64,000 nucleotides of DNA. Source: Trachythela sp. YZ-2020 (taxonomy: Eukaryota; Cnidaria; Anthozoa; Malacalcyonacea; Clavulariidae). Positions 1-15,300 of the stretch are shown here, piece after piece (the stretch's first letter is position 1; each line of letters begins with the position of its first letter). The stretch covers positions 1,755,001 through 1,819,000 of the forward strand of contig JADLSH010000113.1 in NCBI GenBank assembly GCA_016169945.1. Direction: 5' to 3'. Made by a program: the position numbers and the translations under genes. Below the pieces are notes generated by a model. It did not search any database. It had not been told where the DNA came from and was given only the letters and a program-made list of their open reading frames with translations.

Positions 1-383
1 AAAGTTTTCGACCAATCAAAATGCTTCAAAATGTTTTCAGAGGTGAAAAGCAAACTCAGGATGTGGAAAGCAACGCATGACCAGCGGCCAATCAGAATAG
101 TATACGGAACACATTTATGGGACAATTACTACGATGTACTACGATGTACTACGATGTACTATTATGTAAATTATTACCTCTTTCAATAATGCCACAAATT
201 TAATGTTATAGTCGCGATGAAATGAAAGCGAACATGAAATGCCATTTAATGTCGAGCTGACTGTTAGGGGATTCATTTCATCTTTGCCTACTGAAATACG
301 AAAAATTTAAAACCATAAAGACATCTTCGACTTTGAAAACTGGCAACAAATCTAAACTGACCTAAGCAAATATTCATACTCAC

Positions 384-3300
384 ATAATGAGCAATGGTGT
401 TCAGTTTTCAAAAGATTAGTTTGGCTCGAATCCTCAGTAACCGAGGTCTGGGAATCTCTGTGTCTTGAGGTGTCCTTTAAACAAACTTGCGGGAAACTTG
501 GTTGGAGCGCAACACTGCAATTGGAAATTGAATATCTAAGAACTAGTTTACATGAAGATAGAGTGACCCTCCCAAAGGATGACCCTATTACACACGCTTT
601 ATCCATTTACCTTATATCAGCTTGGTTAAATATTTCTAGATTATCAACATTTATTGAACTACCAATACAGCACACTACTTCACCATATTCTTGCATGATT
701 GAAATCATCTCACGTGCCGCTAAAAAGGATGTAAAATGGATGTCCTTGACTTGTGGCCACCAGCTCCACAAATTTTCGTATTAAAATGTATTTCGTATTA
801 AAACACACAAACAAACAAACAAACAAACAAACAAACACACACACACAAACAAACAAACAAACAAACAGACAGACAAACAAACAAACAAACAAACAAACAA
901 ACAAACAAACAAACAAACAAACACACACACACACAAACAAACAAACAAACAAACAAAACACAAACAAACAAACAAACAAACAAACAAACAAACACACACA
1001 CACACAAACAAACAAACAAACAAACAAATAAACACACAAACAAACACACAAACACACAAACAAACAAACAAACAAACACACAAGCAAACAAACAAACAAA
1101 CAAACAAATAAACAAACAAAACAAACAAACAAATAAACACACAAACAAACAAACAAACAAACAAACAAACAAACACACAAACAAACAAACAAACAAACAA
1201 AACAAGAAATACCTTGGGGAGTGCAATCAGTAAAAAGTGGAACCAACAAGGGGACATTATCCACGTTTTCCAAGTGAGGTCGAATATTTATTATACCACG
1301 AGGAAGTTTTGCCTACATGGAAACAAGATTAAGAGGAGATATAATTCCACCGGCCCCTGATACGCAAAATGACTGACAGACATTAATAGAAATAACAAAG
1401 TTTCACTGTCATGAAAATAAATGTATTTCAACTTACACGGTTGCCGATTGGAAACCAGATATCTCCGCCATGATCAGCATCATCATTGTTCGTTGTCACT
1501 GAGGATGAAGATGCCTCACTTGATTTACGATCTCGAGCTGCAATGAAACATTCGATCATGTGACGTTTCGTACAAGAACTACTCACAAGAGATAACAACG
1601 TTTTTCTTTCATCAGGAAATTACTATCTTTTAAAAATCCGTACAATTTGCTTCCTTTTAAGTAAACTGTTAAGGTTCTAGCAGAGATGCAAGACGTTTTC
1701 AACGTTTCTCCGGGTAAGATTTGGGGCTTGCTCAAAATCGCTAGATATTTTCTGACATACAAGCTTTTACCTGGGTAGGTTTGCCAGTCGGCCATTGCAG
1801 TACTGCTAGTCTGACCGAGTGCTGACTGTTGCTACTAATACTAGCCTGACGAGTCTAGCACTTACTGCTTTTCAATGTTTTATTCAGTGTTTCACTTTCA
1901 ACTTTCCTCAATGCCAGTAAACCTTCCTCGCGGGTGGTACCCGCAAGTCTCGCATACCCTCATCGTTTTTTCAACTCTAGGCTTTGGCCGAAGCTACCCT
2001 AACAAACAGTTATTAGTGATGCGGAGAAGTTGACTGGTATTAATGATTTGTCGGTGGATAATATCAAGGAGATGGTTGGTGATAAAATCAAATGAAGGCA
2101 AGTTCCTAAGCCGCCATGTATAACTGATAATATAAGATAAGATGATGGTGCTGACACAGGTTAAAAATGGAAACTTGGACTAAATCTAAGTAAGTCAAAT
2201 ACAGTGAACTCTAAGTAAACTGGAACGCTAACTCCTATGATCAAGTCCTATTCTTCATGAAAGGTTAGTTTTCTGAGGTGTTTCGAGTTGACATAACGCC
2301 GAATATTGGGCACTTTGAGTTATTAAAATTAATAAAAAATAAAAAATCAACTTAAAACTTCAAAACTTTAAGCAAAAAAAAACAACCAAAAAACAAAAAA
2401 AAAACAACCGCAATTTTGTAAAATTTCCTCAAAGTTTTAAGTATTTTTTATTTATTTAAAGTCTCTAGTTTTTTATTTTCAAATATATTTTAATATAGCT
2501 TCCTTCATATATATTTCAACTATATCGGCAAAATTAACTGAATTAATTTCAAAGCAAAAATCTGGAAAATTATCGTTCTTTTTCCCTGGGTAGTTCAATG
2601 GTCAAATACAAAAATAATTTAAAAAAATGTAATCACCTTCAGAATCTTGCCATTTCACTTTCTTTTCGTTTTCCACATCCTCGCTTCTGGGAACGTCATC
2701 CACAGTGTCTTCATGTTCACGTGACTGTCCCTCGCCATCCCCTTCCGACACGTGACCTATGACGTCATCATCTTCACACGTGACGTCGTCCCCTTCTGCC
2801 ACGTGACTTGTGACGTCATCATGAGTTGGGGTCACGCGAGACACGAGGTATTCGTCAGCGGTCTCTTCCATCTTGCCCTCTGAGCCCGTGGTCAATGTAC
2901 TGTGTTCGTCAAATCCTGAGGTTTTCTCGCTGAATGAAATGTGACAATTCCAGCCCGTCTCGAGGCCCAGTCTCTCTGCAAATACCTGCATGGGTATTAG
3001 AGATTATTCGATATTAAAAACACTCCGACATTTCAAAAGAAAGCTATTCGTCGAAAGGTTAAGGGCATGTTTACACGACGCCATTTCTGCTGAAACTTGC
3101 AACGAAATGTCGGATACAGAGCGATGTCATGTAGAAATGTATATTCGAAGAGAAATTGTGAGCATGAATCTCGTTTTACTTTGCCGATATTTTTCTTGCT
3201 AAACATGCCCAGAAGACAACAAATGAATGAGAATGATAATATCGATGAAGTGAAACGCGGGCCATGTTCACTGTTTTTCCGTGCGTATATTTCCACATAA

Positions 3301-6300
3301 CACACTTACCTGACTTTTCATTTCATTTTCTTCAGAAAAGTAGACAAAACGGATACCAGCGTTGTTGAGATCTTCGACAAGGGGTGGGATATCCTAACAT
3401 GTAGAATACAAAATGAATTAAACGAATTGTTCCATCTATTAAGAACGTTGTATAAAGTTACAAGCGTGTATGTAGAAGGTCATTGAAAGATCCAAAGCAT
3501 ACGTGATACGATTGCAAATTACCTGTTTAGCTTTATGTTGCAACGTGATCATGCCAATAAAAATTTGGCCTCCAATTATTCTGAAAAAGAAGATAGACAG
3601 CACCTTTTAAAATCTGTATAAAGTACATTAAATATCACATTATATACAACAGTTTGAACTAATTCCGTTCGATAAGCTTGAAAAATAGACAGATTTTTAC
3701 CTTTGATAAAAATCAAGATCAACGGGATTGCCATTCATACCAAGTGAAGGTTTCCCAACCTGGTCGAGGTGCGAGAAAAAACAAAAAGACCGCTAGACCA
3801 GTAGACCGTGTTTAAGTTAGTGCTTTGGAGATAAACACATCTGACATCTCTAAATGGATTGTCTTATATTAAAGTCCCGTTCAACGAAGATGAAAGTTGA
3901 TGAGAGACAACGAGAGTTGCAACTATCGCTCGCGTTTGACCGCCAACTCTCATCAACTCTCATGCACTCTAATCAACTTTGAGATGGTTCATTTGATGAG
4001 AGTTTTTGCACGTTTGACCGGTACGCGTGGTAATATCCAGTCAACTCTCATGCAACTCTTGTTCTCGTTAGACGAACGTGAAGAGCTTAAAAGAATTTAA
4101 AAATATATTATTGCAGTCCTACTCCAATAGGTGAATATTTTTTGCTAGCGATATCTTGCTGTAAATATTAGTATAACATATTAATAATGATTTAATTTAC
4201 TACCATAAGCTAACTGTCTTGGTCAGCCCTTAGGTTGTTACAGTTAGCTTGTACCGACTACAATGTTTCAATTATACCTTGTAAATAACGGTTAATTATG
4301 GTACTTAATAAAATTATCTTATCTTATCTTATCTTAGACTGGGACATGAGAGTACGTTGATGAAACTCTCATGCAAACTCTCGCTTGCCAACTCTCATCA
4401 ATTTCCATCCTCCGTCTGACCGGGGCTTAATTTCAAGTGCTTAATATTTCGTTTCAGTTTAAGGAACAACACCATGGTTATTTATTTAGCAAAGCTTTCG
4501 ATACCTAAACCCGGATCACCATCAATGTAAAAGCTAGCAAGGTAACCCAATATACCCTGGATTAAATAAACTTCCAAGCTCCAAATTACCTTGGCATCGT
4601 CTTCTTCAGATGCTTCAGATCTTGAGCTTGACATACTGGAGTGAAAAAACAATCGGAAATAGCAAAATTGCTTTGAGTCATGTAAAAACCTTCAGAAACC
4701 TTGCTAAAACAGCATTAAGGTACGTTCACACACAGCGATTTATCTGGCCGATTTCAGATGCACGTTAATGATATTTGAAAAATACGTGGCAAACGTCATC
4801 TGGTGACATCATCAACTGAAAATATTCGTCATTAACATTCAGCAAAACCTAAAATCGGCCCGACAAATCGCTGTGTGTGAACGTACCTTTAGACAAAGTG
4901 TATCTATACCTGCCATTATCACTGTCATTATATATCCATTCCATCCCGTCAGGAATTTCAAGAAATACATCCTGGTTTGAACCATTCCATGACTACAACG
5001 GGGAATACACTACAGCATTAAGTTTGGAATACATATTACTTGAAACATGGGGTGTTATTGCTGCAATACGCTTTTGTTTGATTGTGAAATTCTTCAGTCG
5101 TACGTGGGAAGAATACTACGAAAGTCCAGTAGCCAAGAGCTAACCACGTGTGTATATACTAGGACTTGTAGTTATATACACAAGGCCTATATATTTTTAT
5201 GTATAAAATTCTTAATGGCCACACCGCACCCAATCTAAAAGAAGCCTTTCGATCTAATAGAGAAACCGATTTAGCACTTCCTATGCCAAAGAAAGAATTC
5301 GGCAAGAGGTGCTTCAATTATAATGGGGCCTCACTTTGGGACAATCTTCCCCATGAGGCAAAAAATACTGAATCCCTAAGTTCTTTCAAAACAATTTTGA
5401 AACAAAGAATGAGTCGAAACTAGCTTGTCAAGACTCATCTTATATAAATTAACAATGTTCTTTTTGTCAAGACTTCGTAATATTTTATTCTGAAAATAGT
5501 TTAGGTTCACACCCCTCCTGGAAATCAGCTTAAAATGTTGTTGAGGCTAGCGTTATTAAAGTTTGTATGAACTAACGCTTGGCTCCTGGACTCTGCAGCT
5601 ACTGTAAGTTGGCAGAGCGCTGCACCGGAATTGTAGGACCGCATGTTCGATTCCTGCCAGAGGGCCTGTAGTTGCATTGCTCGCCACTGCTCCTGGCTAG
5701 GTCTGAAAAATGTATGTATATGTTTAGCAGTCAAAGAACAAACCTGCGTGACAGGTCGATAAGACAATGCAATGCAATTTGATGTGATACTTGTTCGATG
5801 AAAGAAATCCCGAATCTTTCTTCTAAAGAAGACGACGAATAATTATAATTAAAAATAGTTTAACAATATGTATCGTAGCCCGAGCCTGCGATCCTCTGGA
5901 GTTGGCGAAAAGGATCGCAGGATCGGAGTACGAATTTGGCATGATCCTACCTCTCTAGAGATGTCAATGGATGAACTTCAGATCCATCCCAGAAGTCAGT
6001 GCAAACATCAAGTAATAGGTCTGCAGAGCCTTGAGACAGTAATTGATGAACTCCTATATAGGAAAGAGTGATTCAAGTAATAGGATTACCTAAAATTATA
6101 TTAACACAAACACGAGGCAATTTTTGCTGCATCTTGCAACGCAATTTCTGCACAGAGCCATGTTATGTAGAAATGTACGCACAGAAAAACAGTGAACATG
6201 GCCCGCGTTTCACTTCATCATTCATTTCTTTGTTGCCTTCTGGGCATGTTTAGTAAGAAAAATATCGGCAAAGTAAAACGAGATTCATGCTCACAATTTC

Positions 6301-9300
6301 TCTGCGAGTGTACTTTTTACTTAACATCGCTCTGGGTCCGAAATAAAGTTGCAAGTTGCAAGCAAAAATGCCTCATGTAACATCGCCTTTACAATAATTC
6401 AATAGTGTGTATCAATATTGTTAGCTAAAAAGTACAGAATACGATCTCAACCCGCTCTCGATCTGCTCTCGATCCGTCCTTGATCCGTCCTTGATCCAAT
6501 CTTGATCCAATCCAACACAATCCAACCACAATACAATACAATACAATACAATACAATACAATACAATACAATACAATACAATACAATACAATACACAAAA
6601 GTAGACGATTCTCTTACCTGATGTGACGTGTTCAACAACTAATGAGGTAAGAAAAGGAACTGGAGTTTCTTTACAAATGGACAAGAATGAATGTGATGGA
6701 ATGGCTGGATCATTTAACTGCTGCTGAAAAAAAAGAAACCAAAAGTAAATATATTCAACAGAATGTTTCGAGAAATATGCACGCCGCTCACCCCAACACC
6801 ATTGACTGGATAGCTCTATCTGTTCTAAACTATTCTTCCTAGGACCATCCCTTATTGATCCAGTGTTACTACAGGAGGAAACCTAAACTAAACTAACTTT
6901 ATACTGGATAGCTCTATCAGTTCTAAACTGTTCTCCCTAGAGGTCCAGTAAGAGTCATCCCTTATTAATCCAGTGTTACTACAGGAGGAAACCTAAACTA
7001 ACCTAACTTTATTTATACTGGATAGCTCCATCAGTTCTAAACTGTTCTCCATAGAGGTCTAGTAAGTGTCATCATTGCATATTAAAGGAATCAAGGAATC
7101 ACATGCACTATAGCCAGTATATCAAGATACCATATAAGACAGGTGTGCTTTGCCCGATACTTACACTTGCTTTAAAAGCAAATATATTATGCTTTCTTTT
7201 AAAATCCTCCAATGCAGAATCGATGAAACCAATTTGCCTTCCAAGCAAACACAAACACCTGATCGAATAAATTATTACATACATTTCACAAACTCGAGTA
7301 ATATCGGATGCAATTTCTCCAAAAAACTTTTGTGGACAGACCTTCTAACAATACGAACTGGCGCGTCATTCACCAACAACGACATGTGACCCAAATGATC
7401 CGTAAGTTTAACTGCGTTGACATGAGATGAACAGGGAGAATTTAATAGCACATTAAGACCCTAAAGTGAATAAAGGACAAATTGAACAATAAAAAAAACA
7501 ACGAACAACCACGAACAACCACGAACAACCACGAACAACCACGAACTACCACGAACTACAACGGACAACCACGAACTACAACGAACTACCACGAACAACA
7601 ACGAACTACCACGAACAACCACGAACAACTACCAACAACAACGAACTACGAACTACGAACTACGAACAACAACAACAACAACAACAACAATAAACAACAA
7701 CGAACAACAACGAACACCCACGAAAAATCACGAACAACAACGAACAACCACGAACAATAACAAACAACAACGAACACCCACGAACAACAAGGAACAACCA
7801 CGAACACCACCAAACAACAAGGAATACCCACGAACAAGGAACACCCACGAACAACAAGGAACAACCACGAACAACGCCAAACAACAAGGAACAACAACAG
7901 TCAAAATGCAATTAGTTTACTTCACTTACCAAAGGTTTTAGAGAACTCAAGTGTCTCTGCCAACGAATATCATCAAACACAACACCAAATTCACTCTAGA
8001 AGCAGATGCGAAAGAAGTTAAAGCACACGTTTCTGCACATCGGTTTATTGTCAGACTATTCTTACATGGCACAGAAAATATCTACAGCCCACCTACCTCC
8101 GGATCGCAAGATAGATTTAGGACTTCGGAATGCGAAACAACAGTGTAATCTGTAGAAACAGAGCAAAAACGTTTCATTAAAAAATATTTAAATTTGACTT
8201 TAAGACAAGAGAAAACGATAGGACATGTTACTACGAGGGGTGATTACCGCCATAATTAAACACGTATAATATGCAATTAAATAAAGCATTTGATTATGAC
8301 GCCTTATATTTTGTGATTGTGTCTCGTATTTATTATGCTTGCCAAATTTGATTCATTGCATTAATATGCGACTGAACCATGCATTTCATTACGACACTGT
8401 GTATTTCGATATTCGATTTCGTATATCATTATGCTGACGTAACATTATGCACGATGCTCAGTGAACGATTTTTGGCACTATCACGTGAGAAATGCTAATT
8501 TAAGAAAACAACATGGCGGATGTCGAAGGTCGACTATGCCTATGGGCGGTCATCACAAGCAAAAATACATAAAATGTAAAACGGTCTAGCATGTTGGTCA
8601 AGACAAAAAAGGAACGGAACGTTTTACACTGAAATGGTCTTGCGTACTTGCGTTCATTTGTAAATACGGAGATATAAACAGATACGGTTAAGGCAAATTT
8701 GGAATGGTTTAGCAAACAATGTATAATTGGTCCAGCACAAAGTGAATTGGTCTAGCGTGAACTGAATTGGTATAGCATAAACTGAATTGGTATAGCATAA
8801 ACTGAATTGGTATAGCATAAACTGAATTAGTTGAATTGACTAACATATATAGTCATAGGGAATATTAGAATGTCCTACAAACAGCTACTGACGTCAGGAA
8901 GTAGGTCTCACACTATCGACTCAGCTATTTTCAGTATACGAATAATACGCTAAACCAATTCAGTATACGTAGACCAATTCGGTTTACGCTAGACCAATTA
9001 CATACATACATACATTATTCAGCTCACTCACATTGGGGCTTTTCAGTGACCGATTACATCAAGTATCTAGCTTACCTATATTATGTACTTAGCCTACATT
9101 ATTTATTTTTACAATTGTGATATTACTTTCCTAATCTGTATATCCTAACCCACCCTGTCAACTTTCCTTGTGGGAGGAAACCGGAGTACCCGGAGAAAAC
9201 CCACGACTTTCGACAGAGCGTTGACTTGACTTCACATGAGTGTGATGAGTAATGTCCTCAACGAGAATCGAACTCAAGACTCAGAGGTGAAAGGCGCTTG

Positions 9301-12300
9301 CTCTGACGACTGCGCTACCGAAGCCCCTCACTTTACGCCAGACCAATTCAGTATACGCTAGTAACCAACCACAGCCCACCAACACCTTTGTACACCAGTA
9401 GCGAGAAGCACATCATTTCTACCTTTCTGATTAAGTTGTGGTGTAGCCATCCCAGAATGCTCTGCTTCCTCCTCGCCTTGCGGCCCGCGAAAATGGATAT
9501 CCGTGCGAACAATAGGACTGGTACTGGACTCTTCGTCATCGTCAATATTCGCTGTGAAAAAATTCGCTCTGTCCTCATCACTGCCGAGGTGAGAACCTTT
9601 AGCCTGAAGTTTCTTGTGTCGCCTTTCTTTCCGCTTACGGAAAAAGAACACTTTTTCGGCGTTAGGATTTGGAGAGGCAAGGATACCGTCTTTGTTTACA
9701 CAACATAACACCTGGTAAGTGCGAGAGCGCGTCTTAGAATAGGCCTTTTGCGTAAATGCTAATACGTCAAAATGGCTAATGACTGGATGGCATGGAGAAC
9801 AGTGGGATTTTCAAAACAATGAAAATACTTTCTCAAACTCATTAATAATTCATGAGCAAAACACAAAGGAAATCACCACCGTATCGTTGTCTTGATACCA
9901 CGGTAATAAACACCCATAAATTAGTTCAACTTTCGCGTTGAATTTCTCTTTAAATACTGGTTTGTTTGAGAAGCTATATCATACACTCGAAGTCGTTTAT
10001 TATAGTGATTTAAAAACACCTCAAAGTATGTTAAAAAACTCGGCTAGCGCCTTGTTTTTCAACACACTTTTCGGTGTTTCAAATCACTATAATAAACTCC
10101 TTCTCGTGTATGATATATTACATGAAATATTCCGTTCACTGGATCGTGACTGGATGGCACTAGTGCACTACAGACCCCTTGCCTTGTTTGTGTTGTTCTG
10201 GCAGGCAAAAGTTTTTAAAGCTCCCAAAAGAGCTTCGTTATTGTGATATGCATTGTTGAATCACAATGGAAAACATAATCTTTTGAATAATCGGCAAGGC
10301 AAGGGGTCTATTGTTATGTACTATCCTGCGCTGACAGGCAGACAAACAGACACCGAAGTGAAACATAACCACCTCGCGAAGGTAATAATTACTAGTGTAG
10401 AAAATGAAGAGCAGTAAGCTCTGTATACAATAACTGGAGTAACAACTTCAATCAACTGCCCAAATTCATGAAATGCGAAGTCAAAGATGGCGGTTATTGG
10501 ACGTCAGTTTCATTCCCTCACACCTCATAATAAAGTTAACGAAAACGAGCTCTATGACAACGAACTTGCATTCCTCTGGTCGCATTCCTTAGTCGTGCAC
10601 TAAACATTGTTTACTTACACTAATGGTTCCCAAAGTGTGTAGAAGATTGGCTGTACGTGAAAGTGTCCCTGATTCTCCTTTGAAAATTTCCCAGAAATGA
10701 TAGTTGACGTCACTCAATGATAACGAAACTTTCTTGGAAATCTGACAGAAAACAAGTAACCGAATGAAGATTTCATTCATTGAAGTAATACTGTATTTGA
10801 GTATTTCCAATCCAAAAATTCGGACTAGATCGGTCCATGCAATTGGAGCTAATTACTAGATAACTGCATAGACTTAAAATCCAGTCAAGTCCGAATTTGA
10901 GGTATTAAAATGGAAGTACGGGTGGCGCACACGGCTAGCGCGTCGCCTTTCACCACTAAGTTCCAAGTTAAGCCCGGTCGGGCGAGTTCAGTGGCTGGAT
11001 GGATTGCATACCTGAGTTACTTCAGTTTTAAAGAGAACTTGAATTCTTGCTGTACCAAAACAATTGATAACAACCCACATGACTGGAAACATCAACGGCA
11101 AAAACGGAATAATAACACGAGCCTTAATAAACACACAGAAAGTAAATCTAAATAGTGAATCCTGATCACATTCACTTTATTTTATACAGGATAATTACTC
11201 TTCTTCTATTAAACTATTCTCCCTAGAGGCTTCAATAAGGGTCAGCATCCCTCAATGGAGGAAAACTAAACCAACGTAAGCATATTTATAGCGGATGTGA
11301 GTGACTAAGTGGGGTGTGTTAATCATCCTTACTTGCAGCTGAGAGCTGAGCTGAATTATGAAGGACGCAGCTCGACTTGATCGAGTCGAAGGCTCATTAA
11401 AGGCGCCTCTGGCTGCCATCGTATGACTCGGCATGTCTGATAAGGGAGCACAGCTACGATGGAAGGGTTAGTTTGGGGCTTATCCAAACCCACCCTGTCA
11501 CCTGGAGAAAACCGACTAATTTTGGTAGAGCGTTGACGGACTCTTTTCACATAAGCGACACGAGTTTGCAGCAAGAATTAAAACCCACGATCTCACAGGT
11601 GAAAGGCGCTTGCTCTGATGACGGCGCCACCAAAGCCCCATTAAAGGACGGCTCTATCAGTTCTAAACTGTTCCAGTAGCGAAGCCAGCCTGACAATTTG
11701 GTCATGCAATGCAAATTTTAAATCATTATCATTATTCATTTCTTTAGAAATTGATTGTTTTCACAGTCTATAAACACGGAAATATTTGCATAGCATGACC
11801 AAATTGTCAGGCTGGCTTCGCCACTGAACTGTTCTCCTTCCCTGTTAATAGTAGCACAACGTCCAGTATGGACAGTCCTTTGTCGGTCCAGTGTTACGAT
11901 AGGAAGAAACCGGAGTGCCCGGAGAAAACTTGCGGTGTTTGATAAAATCAAACGGGAAGCACTCTTCTCCCATGCGAGTAACGATAGTTCAGTCTATAAC
12001 GGTGTTTTATGCATAAGACCTATTTAAAAACTATATATTATAGAGGATAAAAATTGATGTAAGATGCATCTTTTGAAATAAGAAATATGAAAATCGAGGT
12101 CCCTGTCGTCTTACTTGTAAAGTGAAAATCAGCTCTGACCACGAACCAAAATTTTCTTTCGAGAGAAGTAATCTCAAGAGATTTATAAGAAATGATAATA
12201 CCTAAAACAGAATAATAAAAACTATTAAAATACTTCAAACATTCGCGAAGCCAGTGACAATTTTTTTGAGGGACCCAATGACGTCATTATATGTCGTCAG

Positions 12301-15300
12301 CAAAAACTGTGGTTTCCAGTTGAAGTAAAAATGTTTTTTAAAGGTAAAGCTAGTGGGAGGGGGCTAGTATCATATTTCCTTGCAGCTGAGAGCTGAATTG
12401 CGAAGATCGTGTGACGTGTCGAAGGCTTACAAGGGCTCCTCTGCCTGCTACCATACAACCAATGTATGTTCGATCCAATGTATAATCGACCTTCAGTACC
12501 ATGATTAAGTCAGCGCTAACCGCATTTGCCAGTCGTATCCCCAGCTTGGGAACGAGGTTGCCGTATCCCATGTCTCTGAACTCCAGGCATCATTAAAATG
12601 CGCGAGCGCACGAGCGCCGCTCGCAGGCAGCTTTTGCATTTGTGCAGGCACATTCTAAAATCTTCACATTTTAACAAAATTTACACCTCTCAAAACCTAA
12701 AATATGATGCATTTTTGCAGGCATATTTTGAAGTTTTGAATTTTGCTCGTAGGCACTAAATAATATTAATGAGCCCTGCTGAACTCCTACGACTATCAAC
12801 TTACCAAAATGACTGGGATCACTCGAAATTGAAGCACTTGTCTGGTAATGTAATGACGTTCATTTTCCAATAGACTTGCTGGTCTTCTCTGAGAGCTGTA
12901 GAATGTACTTCTGAGAGAAAATATAAACATCTTTAATGTAAATCGATTTCGTGCAATATAGAAAATAACTATGTCTTCAAAATGTATTTTTCTTCATGAG
13001 GTAAAATTAAAAGCCAAAAATAAAATAAAATAAAATAAAAATAAAATAAAAATAAATAAAAATAAAATAAAAATAAATTTGAAATAAATTTGCCACATAA
13101 AATTTTGTGTTGTTTTTAACAAAAACAAAATATAAGGTCCTTTTTGAAAAGATGGAGTTTCAATACGAACCTTAACTTTCCTTGCAACGGAGCTTCAACA
13201 ACAGTAAATTTTTTACGTAGACACGGTTGACAAGAGAATAGTCTTTCGTTTTCTGTATGGCTACCTAAAGAAGCATAAGCAAAATCTTTCCTGACTTTAT
13301 CCTGCTCCATCCCATTTCATTTTTATTTTTCTATTCTATTCTATTCTATTCTATTCTATTCTATTCTATTCTATTCTATTCTATTCTATTCTATTCTATT
13401 CTATTCTATTCTATTCTATTCTATTCTATTCTATTCTATTCTCAGTGTTTTCAATAATTATTGTAATAGCAGGCTGAATTTCGAAAATAGGCGGCTGTGC
13501 TCAAAATATCCAGATGAAAGACAAATATAGATTTTGCAAATAAACAAATAAATAGGCGGCCGTGAAAGTCCTAATAGGCGGCGGTAAACCGCCGGTAACC
13601 GCCTTTTATTGAAAACACTGTATTCTATTCTATTCTATTCTATCCTATCCTATTCCATCCTATTATAGCCAAATCCTATTATATTCATTCAATTTTGAAC
13701 AAAATAATTCACTGAAACTAACTGTTGTAAGTGTAGCAATAACACTTTACCATGCTGTTCTTCGGTTTCAGGATAATACATGTCTCCAGCATTGAAAATC
13801 TTCTCAGCATTGGGAGATTTCTAATTGAAAACAATATTACACAAGATTCAGTAAAGCCCTGGTAAAATGAGGGTGAGAGTTGATGACTGTCGGGGCCTTT
13901 TTTAACGGAATTAGGCTGGAGCGGCAAATCCCCCCCCCCCCAGTCCCTCCTTGTGCCCCCCCCCCCACGAATCGATGTTTTGTCCCTCAAGGAAAAGTCC
14001 CTTTTCCTTAAATTAAATACAAAAAACAAGCAAGGTAGTGTAGATAAACAAACGAACAGTAACTTTAACGGTGTTGTCACAGTTGCACGGGTTCTCCATT
14101 GAACTGATTTGAGGTTAATTAAAGGTGTTTCGAATGTTCTTCCCAGTATATGCTATGGTAAAATATACCATTAAAAATATTTTGTCCACGAAGGTCCCTT
14201 ATAGAAAAATGCCCCCCACGAGAAAATTCTTAAAAAAACGCCCTGATGAGAGTTGCAACTTTTGCTCAAGTTTGACCACCAACTCTAACGCACTCTTCAA
14301 ATTTTGATGAGACTTGATGAGTTTTTGCTCTTTTGACCAGTACGCAAGATAATATCCAGTCGACTCTCATCCTTGTTTGAAAAGAGTCTTAGACTCACCT
14401 GTTGTACTTTAGCAGGACATTCCTGCCCAGGTCCCAATACAATAATGTCTCCCTCGACCAGCAAGTTAGCAGGAACATTGACCAGTTTGTTCTTGCGGTA
14501 AGTCCAAACTAAGGACAGCGAGTCTGTACTTGGTGTAGCCAGATGAGGATAGGATGTCTCAGACCATGGACACGACATTCTATACACTGACAAAGAAATG
14601 AAATTATCTTTCGTTTCAAAAGTGTTACTAGCCTCGCTCAAAATGCTGAAGTTCTTGTTATATTTTTCAGGTAGTTAATTTGATCATACTGTAACATCCT
14701 CAAGCATATCATTTACCGCTACCTAGATTGGAACCATTGAACTATATACAAAAAGGAACGCTAACTCAATACACCAAACCCGATGATAGGATGAAGCCAA
14801 GCTAGTTTTTCTGAGTTTTGAGTTGAAATACTTAAAACCAAACATTGGGCTGTATATGAAATTGAAGCTATTAAAAAGTTCTATTTGATATAAAAACTTC
14901 AAGACTTTAGGCAAAATGGAAATACTTAAAAATTACAAAAACAACCGCAATTTTGTAAAATACGGCAAATTTTCCCTCAAAGTTTTAAGTATTTCCCTTT
15001 TACCTAAAGTCTTGAAGTTTTTATATCAAATATAACTTTTTAATGGCTTCAATTTCATATACAGCCCAATGTTCGGCGTTAAGTGTCACACTGTCACTGT
15101 ACTTTCCACTTACATTGACATAGTGCCAAAAACTTGCCAATCTTTTTCGAAAGCTCTGTTTTCTTCAGTCGTTCTTCTCTCACACCAAGCACGATATTCA
15201 GTACTGTTAGTATCACAATTATCGACATCTCGACCATGGGCAAAGCTCTCCTAGTGTGGGTGAAAATTGCATGTCATTATTACCCCAGAGAATCCAGTAT

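Noticed and set aside
710..1273. Cys/Leu/Phe/Val repeat ORFs on the minus strand
   Set aside because: Compositional product of the (CAAA)n tract. Only the first residues overlap the real TMEM94 exon 1213-1312.
7482..7911. Asn/Thr-rich and Cys/Val-rich ORFs
   Set aside because: Low-complexity ACGAACAACC satellite in an intron.
12350..12571. Possible additional TMEM94 exon
   Set aside because: No TMEM94 similarity. The adjoining exons 12895-12805 and 12201-12115 already join in phase.
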